Positions 15,774-24,664 of a stretch of 64,000 nucleotides of DNA are shown here, one piece after another. The stretch is from JACVRW01 sp963811055 (GTDB lineage: Bacteria; Actinomycetota; Thermoleophilia; Solirubrobacterales; Thermoleophilaceae), in contig CAWEPQ010000001.1 of NCBI GenBank assembly GCA_963811055.1, positions 248,001 to 312,000 on the forward strand, read 5' to 3'. The notes beneath the pieces were generated by a model. That model saw nothing but the letters and a program-made list of their open reading frames with translations. It was not told the DNA's origin and ran no database searches. The first letter of the stretch is position 1. Every line of letters begins with the position of its first letter. Made by a program: the position numbers and the translations under genes.

Positions 15774-16201
15774 GCCTCGAGCACCGCCTTCAGCCTCGGG
15801 AAGCCGCGGTTGAGGTTCTGCTGGGTGTTGCGGGCGATCATGGGCTGGAGCAGGCGCAGCGTGCCGCCCGGCCGCCCCGTGACGGAGAACTCCACGAGGC
15901 TCCCGGCGTCGTGCTCGCGCACGTGGAAGACGAGCGTGGTGGGAAACGGGCCGGCGGTGCTCTCGATCGTCATGTGGCTGGGCGGCTGGTGCTCGACGAC
16001 GCGCCAGTCGTATTGATACTCGCGCCCCATCGAGCGCAGCTTCGTGCGAATGGTGGTGCCCACCCCGATCGGCTCCGGAGACGTGAGCTCCTCGCTGTCC
16101 ACGCTGTCGTCCCACTGCGGCCTGTTCCGCGCGTCCTCGATGAATCTGAAGACCTCGTCGCGCGGACGAGCGATCACGACTGCTACCCGACTGGTGAACA
16201 C
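15770..16201 (-). CDS. SRPBCC-family lipid/hydrophobic-ligand binding protein
   Basis: This 143-residue single-domain START/Bet v1-like protein opens with RVAVVIARPRDEVFRFIEDA and continues with YQYDWRVVEHQPPSHMTIES, the pattern of polyketide cyclase/dehydrase-like SRPBCC proteins. These bind hydrophobic ligands in a deep cavity. It is the first gene of a two-gene unit with the Asp-nucleophile hydrolase, suggesting that it handles or delivers a hydrophobic substrate; that link is inference. Confidence 0.88.
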   Translation of the reverse strand: MFTSRVAVVIARPRDEVFRFIEDARNRPQWDDSVDSEELTSPEPIGVGTTIRTKLRSMGREYQYDWRVVEHQPPSHMTIESTAGPFPTTLVFHVREHDAGSLVEFSVTGRPGGTLRLLQPMIARNTQQNLNRGFPRLKAVLEA

Positions 16202-16257
16202 GCGCGCGCCAGCCTATCTCCTTGTAATCGGCATCCGCTCAGAGGATGCTGCGCGGT

Positions 16258-17001
16258 ATGAGACGCCTGGCGCTGGTCGTGACGCTCGCCCTGCTGGTGC
16301 TCGTCGCGCCCGCGCGCGCGGCCACCCCCCTGCCCGTGGGCGAGTCGCACGGTGTCAGGGCCTACCGCGTGCATGGGGCGATCGTCGTGCGCTTCACCGA
16401 GCGCGCGGCGCAGCTCTATCGCCGCATCGCCGGCAAGCGGGTGACGATCACCTGCACCGAGCTGCCGGAGGACCGGAACACGGTGGGGATAGTCGGTGTC
16501 GGGAGCGGCAGCCAGACCTTCCGGGCCGCCAAGCGGCGCCGCCCGTTCCGCACCGGCGACTTGACCCGCGGCACCGACTACTGCCGCGTATGGCTCGCGC
16601 GCCGCACGGTGAGGCGGAACGGCGAGCGCCGGCGGCTCCCGCGGCAGCTGATCGTTTCGGTGTCGCTCACCCAGGAGGGGGCCGTCTACCTGGACGAGCA
16701 GGAGAAGTCGCTGGCGCTCTTCGGCCTCCTGCTCTACGCGGGCGAGCAGGGCGACGGCAGCGCCTACCCCAGCACCGCGGCGCTGCTCCAGGCCATCCAT
16801 GACGCCGACGGAGCGGGGCGGATCGTCGCGCTCGCAAGCCCGGCGGACACACCGCCGCCCCGCAGGATCGGGTACTACAGCGACGGCGCCCTTCACGTAG
16901 CCGTGGTGATCGTCTCGGGCTCCGGCCGGCGGCTGTTCATCGAGCACGAGAACGACGTCCTGCATACGAACGTCGGCTACCCCACCGGGAGCTTCGACTG
17001 A
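16258..17001 (+). CDS. Hypothetical exported protein
   Basis: This protein has about 247 residues and a clear signal peptide (RRLALVVTLALLVLVAPARA, cleavage after about residue 21). I do not recognise a family. The mature part is basic in its first half (RRPFRTGDLTRG, ARRTVRRNGERRRLPRQ), with two Cys, and more neutral in its second half. ATG 16258 is preferred over ATG 16246 because AGAGG at 16241-16245 is spaced correctly only for it. Confidence 0.7.
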   Translation: MRRLALVVTLALLVLVAPARAATPLPVGESHGVRAYRVHGAIVVRFTERAAQLYRRIAGKRVTITCTELPEDRNTVGIVGVGSGSQTFRAAKRRRPFRTGDLTRGTDYCRVWLARRTVRRNGERRRLPRQLIVSVSLTQEGAVYLDEQEKSLALFGLLLYAGEQGDGSAYPSTAALLQAIHDADGAGRIVALASPADTPPPRRIGYYSDGALHVAVVIVSGSGRRLFIEHENDVLHTNVGYPTGSFD

Positions 17002-17005
17002 GCGC

Positions 17006-17377
17006 CTAGCGGTCTTGCAGGACCGACAAGATGTTCCCGGCGGGATCCTTGAACCAGGCGATGTACGGGCCCTCGCCCCGGGCGATGCCGCGCTCGTCCT
17101 GGTCGAAGCCCTCGTAACGCTCGAAGCTCACGCCGCGCGCCGCCAACCCGTCCACGGCCGCGTCGATGTCGTCGACCGGGAAGTTGAGGATCGTGTAATT
17201 GGCCGGCTCGATATCCGGCTTCGGATACACCATCGTCGGGCGGTCGCCGGCCAGGTGGAGCGTCAGGAGGCCGTTCTCCTCCGAGGTCTCGAGCCCGAGC
17301 TTCTCGCCGTAGAACTCGCGCGCCTTGTCGATGTCGTCGACGGCGAATCCGCTGAATGCCTTCGTGTTCTTGAACAT
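17006..17377 (-). CDS. VOC-family protein (glyoxalase/bleomycin-resistance fold)
   Basis: This 123-residue protein has two beta-alpha-beta3 modules: SGFAVDDIDKAREFYGEKLG at the start and ILNFPVDDIDAAVDGLAARG in the middle, then YIAWFKDPAGNILSVLQ near the end. Family members bind a metal and act on small reactive molecules or bind antibiotics. The metal ligands cannot be assigned with certainty. It lies immediately downstream of the SigG-like sigma factor on the same strand (35 bases), so the two may share a transcript. Confidence 0.9.
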   Translation of the reverse strand: MFKNTKAFSGFAVDDIDKAREFYGEKLGLETSEENGLLTLHLAGDRPTMVYPKPDIEPANYTILNFPVDDIDAAVDGLAARGVSFERYEGFDQDERGIARGEGPYIAWFKDPAGNILSVLQDR

Positions 17378-17412
17378 GACCTACAGACCGGCGCGAAGCA
17401 GGGAACTCATCG

Positions 17413-18525
17413 CTACAGGCGGTCGGGAAGGCCGAAGCGCTCGAAGTCGGCCGCCCTCGCCGGGTCGAAGGGCTGCTCGGGCCAGCGCTCGTAGAAGAGG
17501 AGGTCGCTGCTGAGCGTGGAGCGGTTGATGAACGAGGTGATCTGCGCGATCCGATCGCCGTCGAAGGCCATCACGTCGAGCGCGAACGGGCGGAAGCACC
17601 CGTCGGGCTCGTACCACGCGTAGCTGCCCACCGCGGGCTGGCCGTTCGCGCGCGTGGCCATGTGGCGCCAGCGCCAGTCGCCCGACAGCGGGCCGTAGTG
17701 CATGAAGCCGCGGAGCGCCTCGTGGCCGCTGAACCAGGCCGCGAGCGGCGGCATCGACCAGGCCGCGTCCTCGGAGAGCAGCCCCAGAACCGCCTCGACG
17801 TCGCCGCGCTGCATCGCGTCCATATAGCCCTCCACGAGCTCCTGCAGGCGCTCGTCGCCGAGCGCGCGCAGCGTGGCCTGCTGGCTCCGCTCGGGAGCGT
17901 CGTCGTCGATCGTCTTGCGAGCGCGCTGGAGCGCGCTGTTCACGGAGGCGACGGTGGTGTCCAGCGACTCGGCCACCTCGCGCGCGGAGAAGCCCAGCAC
18001 CTCGCGCAGGATCAGCGCCGCGCGCTGGTTGGCGGGCAGGCGCTGGAGCGCCGCCACGAACGCCAGCTCGACGCTCTCGCGCAGCTCGTAGCGCGCCTCG
18101 GGGCCGGCCGGACCGTCCTCGAGGCCGAGGCCCTCGTCGGGATAGGGCTCGACCCAGACCGTCTCGGCCGGCGGCAATCCGATGCCGTCGTGCGGATCCG
18201 TGGACGGGCCGTAGTCGAGCGGGAGCACCCGCTGCTTGGGGCGCCGGGCGATCAGGTTGAGACTGCTGTTGGTGGCGATCGTGTAGAGCCACGAGCGGAA
18301 CGAGCTGCGGCCCTCGAACCGTGCCAGGCCGCGCCAGGCGCGAAGCGAGGCGTCCTGGAGGGCGTCCTCGGCGTCCTGCACCGAGCCGAGCATCCGGTAG
18401 CAGTGCGCGTGGAGCTCGGAGCGATACGAACCGAGCAACCGGCCGAAGGCCACCTCGTCGCCCTCGCGGGCCGCGGCGAGCAGCTCCTGCTCCTGTGCCG
18501 TCGCACCCGTGGAAGAGATGGCCAT
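17413..18525 (-). CDS. ECF-type sigma factor with C-terminal SnoaL domain (SigG-like)
   Basis: This 370-residue sigma factor has region 2 (FGRLLGSYRSELHAHCYRMLG, then DAEDALQDASLRAWRGLARF and SFRSWLYTIATN), region 4 (LPANQRAALILREVLGFSAREVAESLDTT) and then about 150 extra residues with a SnoaL/NTF2-like fold (ELVEGYMDAMQRGDVEAVLGLL). This length and layout match the SigG/SigX5 branch. In relatives the C-terminal domain takes over the role of an anti-sigma factor. VOC genes on both sides fit a role in defence against reactive electrophiles, as proposed for mycobacterial SigG. Confidence 0.92.
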   Translation of the reverse strand: MAISSTGATAQEQELLAAAREGDEVAFGRLLGSYRSELHAHCYRMLGSVQDAEDALQDASLRAWRGLARFEGRSSFRSWLYTIATNSSLNLIARRPKQRVLPLDYGPSTDPHDGIGLPPAETVWVEPYPDEGLGLEDGPAGPEARYELRESVELAFVAALQRLPANQRAALILREVLGFSAREVAESLDTTVASVNSALQRARKTIDDDAPERSQQATLRALGDERLQELVEGYMDAMQRGDVEAVLGLLSEDAAWSMPPLAAWFSGHEALRGFMHYGPLSGDWRWRHMATRANGQPAVGSYAWYEPDGCFRPFALDVMAFDGDRIAQITSFINRSTLSSDLLFYERWPEQPFDPARAADFERFGLPDRL

Positions 18526-18589
18526 GCCACCGGCAGGGTAGCCAGCCGATTACTTTCGCGACCGCCGCGGGTCATAGAGCCAGGACGTG

Positions 18590-18958
18590 ATGCCGTACTT
18601 CTCCACACCAGTGGTGCACCTCGAGTTGCACACCGGCGACCTGCAGGAGGCCCGGGCCCTCTACGAGCAGCTCTGCGGCTGGCGCTCGGTGCGCATCCAG
18701 GCGGCCTCGGGCTCGTACCTCTCGCTCGAGCTGGGCGACGGTTTCGGCGGCGGCATCGTAGAGTGTGAGGCGCGCCGCCCGGTTTGGCTGCCGTACGTCG
18801 AGGTCACGGCGATCGGAGAGGCCACGGAGCGCGCCCGCGAGCTTGGAGCGACGGTCCTGCTCGAGCCACGTGAGGGCCCGGCCGGCTGGCGCAGCGTCGT
18901 GGCCACGCCCGCAGGCGGTGAGATCGCCTTCTGGCAGCCGAAGCGACCGCACCGATGA
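18590..18958 (+). CDS. VOC-family protein
   Basis: This 122-residue glyoxalase-fold protein begins with TPVVHLELHTGDLQEARALYEQLCGWRS and contains PVWLPYVEVTAIGEATERARELGATVL. A conserved C-terminal strand (VATPAGGEIAFWQPK) completes the second module. It is divergent from the SigG-like gene with a 64-base spacer. GTG 18587 directly precedes the chosen ATG. The substrate is unknown. Confidence 0.88.
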   Translation: MPYFSTPVVHLELHTGDLQEARALYEQLCGWRSVRIQAASGSYLSLELGDGFGGGIVECEARRPVWLPYVEVTAIGEATERARELGATVLLEPREGPAGWRSVVATPAGGEIAFWQPKRPHR

Positions 18959-19019
18959 GTCCGAGGCCCTTCGGCGCTCTCAACTTGAAATGGCAGCGAC
19001 ACCACAGGAGACAACGGCG

Positions 19020-20501
19020 ATGAGCGAAGAGACAACGGACAGAAACCGCTGGATAGCGCTCTACGTGCTGTGCGCGGGCGTGCTGATGATCGTTCTCGAC
19101 GTGACCGTCGTGAACGTGGCGCTCCCGACGATCCAGGATGACCTCGGGTTCTCGCAGTCGAGCCTCGCCTGGGTGGTCAACGCCTACCTGATCAGCTTCG
19201 GCGGGCTGCTGCTGCTCTCGGGCCGCTTCGGCGACCTCATCGGGCGCAAGGACGTCTTCATGGCGGGCCTCCTGGTCTTCACCCTGGCCTCGATCCTGTG
19301 CGGCGCCGCCCAGAGCCAGGAGATGCTGGTGGTGGCGCGCTTCATCCAGGGCATCGGCGGCGCCATGACGTCGGCGGTGGTACTGGGAATGATCGTGACG
19401 ATGTTCCCGGCCCCGCGCGACCAGGCCAAGGCCATCGGCGTCTACGGCTTCGTGGCCTCGGCGGGCGGCACCGTCGGCCTGCTTGCCGGCGGCGTGCTGA
19501 CCCAGGCGATCAACTGGCACTGGATCTTCTTCATCAACATCCCGATTGGCGTGGCCACGGCCGTGCTGTCCTGGCGGCTGATCGAGCGCGACAAGGGGAT
19601 CGGACTCAGCGAGGGCGCCGACGTGCCCGGCGCGGTGCTGATCACCTCGTCGCTGATGCTCGGCGTCTACACGATCGTCAAGCCGGCGGCCGACGACGGC
19701 TGGGGAGCCCCCACGACCCTGCTTCTCGGAGCGCTCTCGACCGCCCTGCTGGTGGCGTTCGTCATCCGCGAGGCCACCGCCCGCACGCCGTTGATTCCCC
19801 TGCGGATCTTCCGGTCGCGAAACCTGACGGGGGCGAACATCGTCCAGCCGCTGCTCGTGGCCGGGATGTTCGGCCTCTTCTTCATGGGAGCGCTCTACAT
19901 GGAGCGCGTGCTCGGCTACGACCCGCTTCAGATCGGCTTCGCGTTCCTGCCGGCCACACTCGTGATGGGAACGCTCTCGCTTCGCTACGCCGAGCCGCTG
20001 ATCACGCGCTTCGGTGCCAAGACCACGCTGCTGCCCGGGCTGGTGCTCATAGCGATCGGCCTGGCGTTGTTCACCCGCGCGCCCGTGGATGGCAACTACT
20101 TCGAGAACATCTTCCCGGTGATGCTCGTGCTGGCCGGCGGCATAGGCGTGTCGTTCCCTGCCCTGATGACGCTTGCGATGTCGGGGGCCACGCAGGAGGA
20201 CGCGGGCCTCGCGTCCGGCCTCGTGAACACGACCGCTCAGGTGGGCGGCGCGCTCGGCCTCGCCGTCTTGGCGACCCTGTCCACCACGCGCACCGACAAC
20301 CTGATCGCCCAGGGCGAGTCCAGGGCGCAGGCGCTCGTAAGCGGCTACCACCTCGCGTTCTGGATCGGCTCCGCTCTGGTGGTGCTGGCCCTCGCGGTCG
20401 CGGTGACCGTCCTCACGCAGGAACCGGCCGGGTCCGAGGCAGAGGTCGAGGGCGAAGGCGATCAGCGAGTGCAGGCCGAAGCCGCCTCCGAAGCCGCCTA
20501 G
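19020..20501 (+). CDS. MFS transporter, DHA2 family (14-TM drug exporter)
   Basis: This 493-residue protein has about 14 membrane segments. It opens with WIALYVLCAGVLMIVLDVTVVNVALPTIQ, which contains motif D1 of DHA2 exporters. LSGRFGDLIGRKDVF is motif A, and GSAGGTVGLLAGG fits motif C. ATG 19020 is preferred because AGGAG (19006-19010) is at the right distance; an in-frame ATG at 18990 lacks a site. The stop is one base from the GTG of the P-loop gene, so they are probably cotranscribed. Confidence 0.93.
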   Translation: MSEETTDRNRWIALYVLCAGVLMIVLDVTVVNVALPTIQDDLGFSQSSLAWVVNAYLISFGGLLLLSGRFGDLIGRKDVFMAGLLVFTLASILCGAAQSQEMLVVARFIQGIGGAMTSAVVLGMIVTMFPAPRDQAKAIGVYGFVASAGGTVGLLAGGVLTQAINWHWIFFINIPIGVATAVLSWRLIERDKGIGLSEGADVPGAVLITSSLMLGVYTIVKPAADDGWGAPTTLLLGALSTALLVAFVIREATARTPLIPLRIFRSRNLTGANIVQPLLVAGMFGLFFMGALYMERVLGYDPLQIGFAFLPATLVMGTLSLRYAEPLITRFGAKTTLLPGLVLIAIGLALFTRAPVDGNYFENIFPVMLVLAGGIGVSFPALMTLAMSGATQEDAGLASGLVNTTAQVGGALGLAVLATLSTTRTDNLIAQGESRAQALVSGYHLAFWIGSALVVLALAVAVTVLTQEPAGSEAEVEGEGDQRVQAEAASEAA

Positions 20502-20502
20502 C

Positions 20503-21024
20503 GTGTTCGCGGTCGTGGTGACCGGGCCGCCCGGCGCGGGCAAGACGGTCACCTTCACCGCGCTCTGCGATGCGCTGGCCGGAGATCAGGTTCCCCATGC
20601 GGGCGTGGACGTGGACGAGATCGCGTGGTCATTCCCGTTCCCGGACCTCGCCGGCCGCTGCGAGCACCTGCGCGCCTGGCGCGACTCACACGTGCGCGCG
20701 GGAGCGACTCTCCTGGTGGTGGCCGAGGTGGTCGAGTCACAAGCGCACCTGGCCGACGTCCTGTCCGTGCTCGGCGTGGAGGACCACCTGCTGGTGCGCC
20801 TCGAGGCGGAGCCGCTAACGCTGCGCGAGCGGATCATCGCCCGCGAGCCCGAGGACTGGTTCGGGCTCGAGCACCTTCTGAGCGAGATGGAGGAGCTCCA
20901 CGCACCGATGGCCGCGCTCAGCGGCGTTCACCTGGTGCAGGACACCGAGCTTCTGACCACCGCGGAGATCACCTGCGCGATCCGCGCCGCGCGACCGGAC
21001 CGGCTGGCCGCTCCGGAGTCCTAG
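20503..21024 (+). CDS. Small P-loop NTPase/kinase-like protein
   Basis: This 173-residue protein has a Walker A motif at its very start (VVVTGPPGAGKTVTFTALCDAL) and a putative Walker B-like strand in HAGVDVDEIAWSF. LEAEPLTLRERIIAREPEDW resembles the lid region of small kinases. No family beyond P-loop kinase/ATPase is recognised. GTG 20503 follows the stop of the exporter by one base. The 3' end overlaps the convergent hydrolase gene by 4 bases. Confidence 0.8.
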   Translation: MFAVVVTGPPGAGKTVTFTALCDALAGDQVPHAGVDVDEIAWSFPFPDLAGRCEHLRAWRDSHVRAGATLLVVAEVVESQAHLADVLSVLGVEDHLLVRLEAEPLTLRERIIAREPEDWFGLEHLLSEMEELHAPMAALSGVHLVQDTELLTTAEITCAIRAARPDRLAAPES

Positions 21025-21812
21025 GCCGCCGCGCAGAACTCGCGCACAGCGGCATTGAACCGCGCCGGCTGCTCGAGGTTCGACTCGTGGCCCGCCTCGG
21101 GAATCACCACCAACCGCGCTCCCGGGATCCCGTCGCGAAGCTGCTCGGCCACGCTCAGCGGAGCGCGCTTGTCGGCCTCCCCCCAGAGGAGAAGCGTCGG
21201 AACCCGAATCCGCGGCAGGAGGTCGCGGGTGTCCGACTCGGCCACGGCGAGAGCCATTGCGCGGTACCCGGCAGGGTGGAGGTCCGACATGATCCCCACC
21301 ACCTCGTCGCGCAGCTCCTGCGGAGCGTTCTCCATCAGCAGGCCGGGCAGCCAGCCAGGCACCCACTCCTCCGGAGGCAGCCGGGATTCGCGCAGGCAGC
21401 CCGCCAGGCGCTCCTCGCAAACGGCCTGCGGCAGCGAGCCCTTCCAGCCCGCGTAGGTGTCGGCCAGGATCAGCGACCTCACACGTTCGGGGTGCCACCG
21501 GTAGAGCTCCTGCGCGAGTACGCCACCCCACGACAGGCCCAGGACATGGGCAGGATCCAGATCGAGCGCGACGATGAACTCGGAAAGGCAATCCGCGTAG
21601 TCGCTCGCACTGAACGATTCCGGCGGGTCCGCCGACTGGCCCGTGCCGGGCGCGTCCCATGCGACGACCGTGAACCGGTCCGCGAGGCCGGCCAGCTGTC
21701 TGGACCAAACACGACTGTCGGAGAGGATCCCGTGAAGCAGCACCAGCGGCGGTCCCCGGCCGGCCCGCTCGTACGCCACGCGAAGCCCGCCGACCTCGAC
21801 CCAGGGTCTCAC
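21021..21812 (-). CDS. Alpha/beta hydrolase (Ser nucleophile)
   Basis: This 263-residue protein has the oxyanion segment PPLVLLHGILSDSRVW, nucleophile elbow HVLGLSWGGVLAQEL (S94), acid in LLLWGEADKRAPL and catalytic His in IPEAGHESNLEQPARFN. It belongs to the broad esterase/lactonase-like group that includes 3-oxoadipate enol-lactonase, but its substrate cannot be specified. It lies 4 bases downstream of the BBE-like oxidase gene on the same strand, suggesting cotranscription. Confidence 0.92.
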   Translation of the reverse strand: MRPWVEVGGLRVAYERAGRGPPLVLLHGILSDSRVWSRQLAGLADRFTVVAWDAPGTGQSADPPESFSASDYADCLSEFIVALDLDPAHVLGLSWGGVLAQELYRWHPERVRSLILADTYAGWKGSLPQAVCEERLAGCLRESRLPPEEWVPGWLPGLLMENAPQELRDEVVGIMSDLHPAGYRAMALAVAESDTRDLLPRIRVPTLLLWGEADKRAPLSVAEQLRDGIPGARLVVIPEAGHESNLEQPARFNAAVREFCAAA

Positions 21813-21816
21813 GCGG

Positions 21817-23181
21817 TTACGCGGCCGTGGACAGCGGCTTGACGTTGTGGTTCTGCCGGAACGTGTTGTCCGGGTCCCACTCCGCCTTGACCGCCGCCAG
21901 GCGGTCGTAGTCCTTGCCGAAGCCGGCCTGGACCCGATCCTCCCCCTCGTCGCCGATGAAGTTGAGATACACGTCCCCGGTCGAGAAGGGCTTCATGTCG
22001 CTGCAGGTGGCGCGTGCCCACGCCTTGCCGCGCTCGTCGTCGGCCGCGTCGTCCCAGAGCCCGAACGGATGCACCGTCCAGAGAGCGTGCCGGCTGGCGA
22101 GTGGCCAGTCGGAGGCGTTCCGGGCCACGGCGCCACCCCAGGGCACCACGATCTGCTGGGACGGCGACGGCACGACCATGTCGTTCGCGCGCGAGCAGAA
22201 CAGGTCGATCGCCGCGTCGGGGAACTCCTCCAGGTGCTCGGCCGACCAGTAGTTGCGGAATCCGGGCGGGTCGTCCAGGGCGCACTGAAGCTCCGCGTAT
22301 GGCATCTCGGCCACCATCTCCCCGTCCGGTGCGAGCTCGAACAGCGGCGCCGCCACCTTCCGCGCCTCGCTCTCTCCGCCGGCGTACATCACGCCCACAC
22401 CCAGCGCCAGACGGCCCTGCAGGTGCTCGGGCACGAACGGCTCGGGCGGGCCGGTGAGGAAGATCGCGCCGCCGCCGAGCTCGTCGGGGGCCTGCTCCGC
22501 GAACTCGCGGTACTGGCGCACCACCTCCGGCCCGCGCTCCGCGGAGAACAGAAGGAGCGCCAGGGTGGTGACCGGTAGCGGATGGACGCGGAACTCGAAC
22601 GACGTGGCGATCCCGAAGTTCCCGCCCCCGCCGTGGAGCGCCCAGAAGAGATCGGGGTTCTCGTCCTCGCTCGCGGTCACCTGCCGCCCGTCGGCGGTCA
22701 CGAGGTCCACGGAGATCAGGCTGTCGCACGCGAGGCCGAACTTGCGCTCGAACCATCCGGAGCCGCCGCCGAGCGTCAGGCCCGCCACCCCGGTGGTGGA
22801 TACGCGCCCGCCCGTGGTCGCGAGCCCATGCGGTTGGGTGGCCCGGTCGAAGTGGCTCCACGTGGCGCCGCCCCCGACGGTGGCGGTGCGCGCGTCCGGG
22901 TCCACCGACACCCCGTTGACGTTGCGCATGTCCACCACGAGGCCGTCATCCACGAGGCTGTTGCCGGCGACGCTGTGGCCTCCGCTCCGCACCGAGACCG
23001 GCAGGCCATCGCCGCGAGCGAACTGGAGTGCGGCCACCACATCGTCCGCGTCCGCGCACTGCGCGATGTAGGCCGGGTGCCTGTCGATCATCGCGTTGAA
23101 GATCGACCGCGCCTCGTCGTACCCGGCGTCGTCCTTCGTGAAGAGCGTGCCCTTGAAACCGGCGATCACGTTCTCGCTCAT
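21817..23181 (-). CDS. FAD-linked oxidase, BBE-like, predicted monocovalent flavin
   Basis: This 454-residue relative of the oxidase at 8821 has VRSGGHSVAGNSLVDDGLVV with H69 for covalent FAD attachment, GVAGLTLGGGSGWFERKFG, and a BBE tail ending DPDNTFRQNHNVKPL. The Cys that gives bicovalent attachment in the other copy is absent here (HGLATTGGRV). The first residues (MSENVIAGFKGTLFTKDDAG) are typical for the cytoplasmic branch. It is followed at once by an alpha/beta hydrolase, so oxidation then ring or ester cleavage of one substrate is conceivable. Confidence 0.92.
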   Translation of the reverse strand: MSENVIAGFKGTLFTKDDAGYDEARSIFNAMIDRHPAYIAQCADADDVVAALQFARGDGLPVSVRSGGHSVAGNSLVDDGLVVDMRNVNGVSVDPDARTATVGGGATWSHFDRATQPHGLATTGGRVSTTGVAGLTLGGGSGWFERKFGLACDSLISVDLVTADGRQVTASEDENPDLFWALHGGGGNFGIATSFEFRVHPLPVTTLALLLFSAERGPEVVRQYREFAEQAPDELGGGAIFLTGPPEPFVPEHLQGRLALGVGVMYAGGESEARKVAAPLFELAPDGEMVAEMPYAELQCALDDPPGFRNYWSAEHLEEFPDAAIDLFCSRANDMVVPSPSQQIVVPWGGAVARNASDWPLASRHALWTVHPFGLWDDAADDERGKAWARATCSDMKPFSTGDVYLNFIGDEGEDRVQAGFGKDYDRLAAVKAEWDPDNTFRQNHNVKPLSTAA

Positions 23182-23216
23182 AGGTCCTCCTTGGGAGCTT
23201 CAGAGTCCGCGCGTGA

Positions 23217-23822
23217 TCATCTCACGCCGAACCGCAGCCGGTGGATCCCGACGACGCCCCGTTGTTCTGTCTCGACCGGCCACCGGCTGTGCGCCTGGTC
23301 GAGGAACGCGCCAGCCGCCGGCCTGCCGGGATCAGCCAGCAACGCCTCGGGGGCGAGGCGCGGCAGGAGCGCGAGCAGCAGGGCCACGTTGGCGCGCTCG
23401 TAGAGCACGTCGGCGGCCAGCACCAGGTCGAACGGGCCCTGCTCCAGAAGCTCGCCGGGGTCAGCCCAGTCCACGCTCGCGGTCGCGACACGCACTCGGT
23501 TGGCGCGCGCGTTGCGTTCGACGAGCTCCAGCGCCTCGGGTGCCTCATCCGTGGCGAGCGCCTCGGCGCCGGCGCGAGCGGCGGCGATGCTCGGCACGGC
23601 GAGCCCGCAGCCGAGCTCCACCACGCGCACGCCGCTGAGCGCCGAGCCATCCAGCTCCTGCGCCAGCGCCACGCCGCTGCGCCACAGGACCGACCAGTAG
23701 GGGGCCAGCGGAGCCCACTCCACCGGGCCGTCGTCGGGCAGCCCCGCGGACTCCTCAGGCTGGAGCAGGCGAAGCTCGCCGCTCGGCAGCTGAACCGTCT
23801 GGGTGACGAGCTCCTCGGGCAC
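23217..23822 (-). CDS. Class I SAM-dependent methyltransferase (METTL21/nicotinamide N-methyltransferase-like)
   Basis: This protein has about 201 residues with SAM motif I VRVVELGCGLAVPSIAAARAGA, motif II in LATDEAPEALELVERNA, and FDLVLAADVLYERANVALLL, the D-V-L-Y pattern of family 16 lysine/nicotinamide-type methyltransferases. PYWSVLWRSGVALAQEL before motif I is typical of that group. Translation starts with GTG at 23822. The substrate may be a protein Lys or small amine. It lies 12 bases from the end of a broken gene on the same strand. Confidence 0.88.
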   Translation of the reverse strand: MPEELVTQTVQLPSGELRLLQPEESAGLPDDGPVEWAPLAPYWSVLWRSGVALAQELDGSALSGVRVVELGCGLAVPSIAAARAGAEALATDEAPEALELVERNARANRVRVATASVDWADPGELLEQGPFDLVLAADVLYERANVALLLALLPRLAPEALLADPGRPAAGAFLDQAHSRWPVETEQRGVVGIHRLRFGVR

Positions 23823-23833
23823 GCGAGGTCAAG

Positions 23834-24664
23834 CTAGAGCAGGGCTCGTAGCTCGTTGAGCATGAGCGTCGGGTGCTCTAGGACGTCGCCGTAGGTGGAG
23901 CGGCGGTCCTGCTCCCAGGCGTGGCGGGAGTGGTGGTAGCGGTAGCCGTCGAGCTCGATGGTCAGGTGGCGGTCGGGCCAGCGGCAACCTGAGCTCTTCG
24001 AGCTGCTGGAGGAAGCGGCTCTCGAGCTTGCTGAGCGTCACGTTCACATCGCCGCGCAGCACCCGCCGCAGGTCGCCCGCCCCCGGGGCGTTGGGATAGC
24101 GCCCGAGCACCGCCTCCACATCGCCAGGCGTCGCGCGGTGACGCACGCCGGCCTCGTGGCAGGCGCGAGCAAGCTCATCGGGCGTGAGCACCGCCGCGAG
24201 ACCACAAGCGTCCGAGCGACCGTGGTCACCGGGATCCCCCTCCAGAGCATCCCCTCGCACCGACGCGTGCGCCGGGTTCGTACGCCCGGCACGCGGCGCT
24301 CGGACAGGGCGATGACCTCTGGCTGCGGCGGGGGCCCGCGGACCAGCCCGAGCAGATGCGCGGCAGCCCTCCCACTCAGGAGCGCCCCGTCGCCACACGC
24401 CCGTGCGGCCGCCAGATAGGTGGCCTCGAGACTCGGAGCGCGATGCCCCACGCGATAGACGCCGCGATAAACGCGAAGCAGGGTGCCTCGCCGAAGCCGC
24501 TGCTTGATCTCCTCAGAGCTGATGCCGGCCCTCACCAATTGCGATCGCGTAACAACGCCATGAGAAGCGCCCGCAATCCGAGCCAGATCTCGCTCTACGA
24601 GATTCGTCCCCCGCCGGCGCCCGGCTAATCTGACCCCGATGAACGACGCTCCGCACGGATTCAC
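23834..24664 (-). pseudogene. Broken AbiEi-like/DUF559 protein
   Basis: The N-terminal part reads as an AbiEi-type winged helix (IAGASHGVVTRSQLVRAGIS, LLRVYRGVYRVGH, AAAHLLGLVRG). After GIPVTTVARTLV the frame breaks: one missing base near 24201 turns a GAT codon into GT, and the protein continues in the next frame as LAAVLTPDELARACHEAGV. A second break with missing codons lies near 23981-23988, after which the DUF559 nuclease-like end appears (HLTIELDGYRYHHSRHAWEQ). A third, in-frame gap follows DRRS before TYGDVLEHP. With three lesions the gene is dead. Such proteins occur singly in Thermoleophilia-type genomes. Confidence 0.75.

Noticed and set aside
18804..20558. Very long open frame antisense to the DHA2 exporter
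   Set aside because: It is rich in Arg, Gly and His without any domain, and the exporter on the other strand is unambiguous; high GC removes stops from shadow frames.
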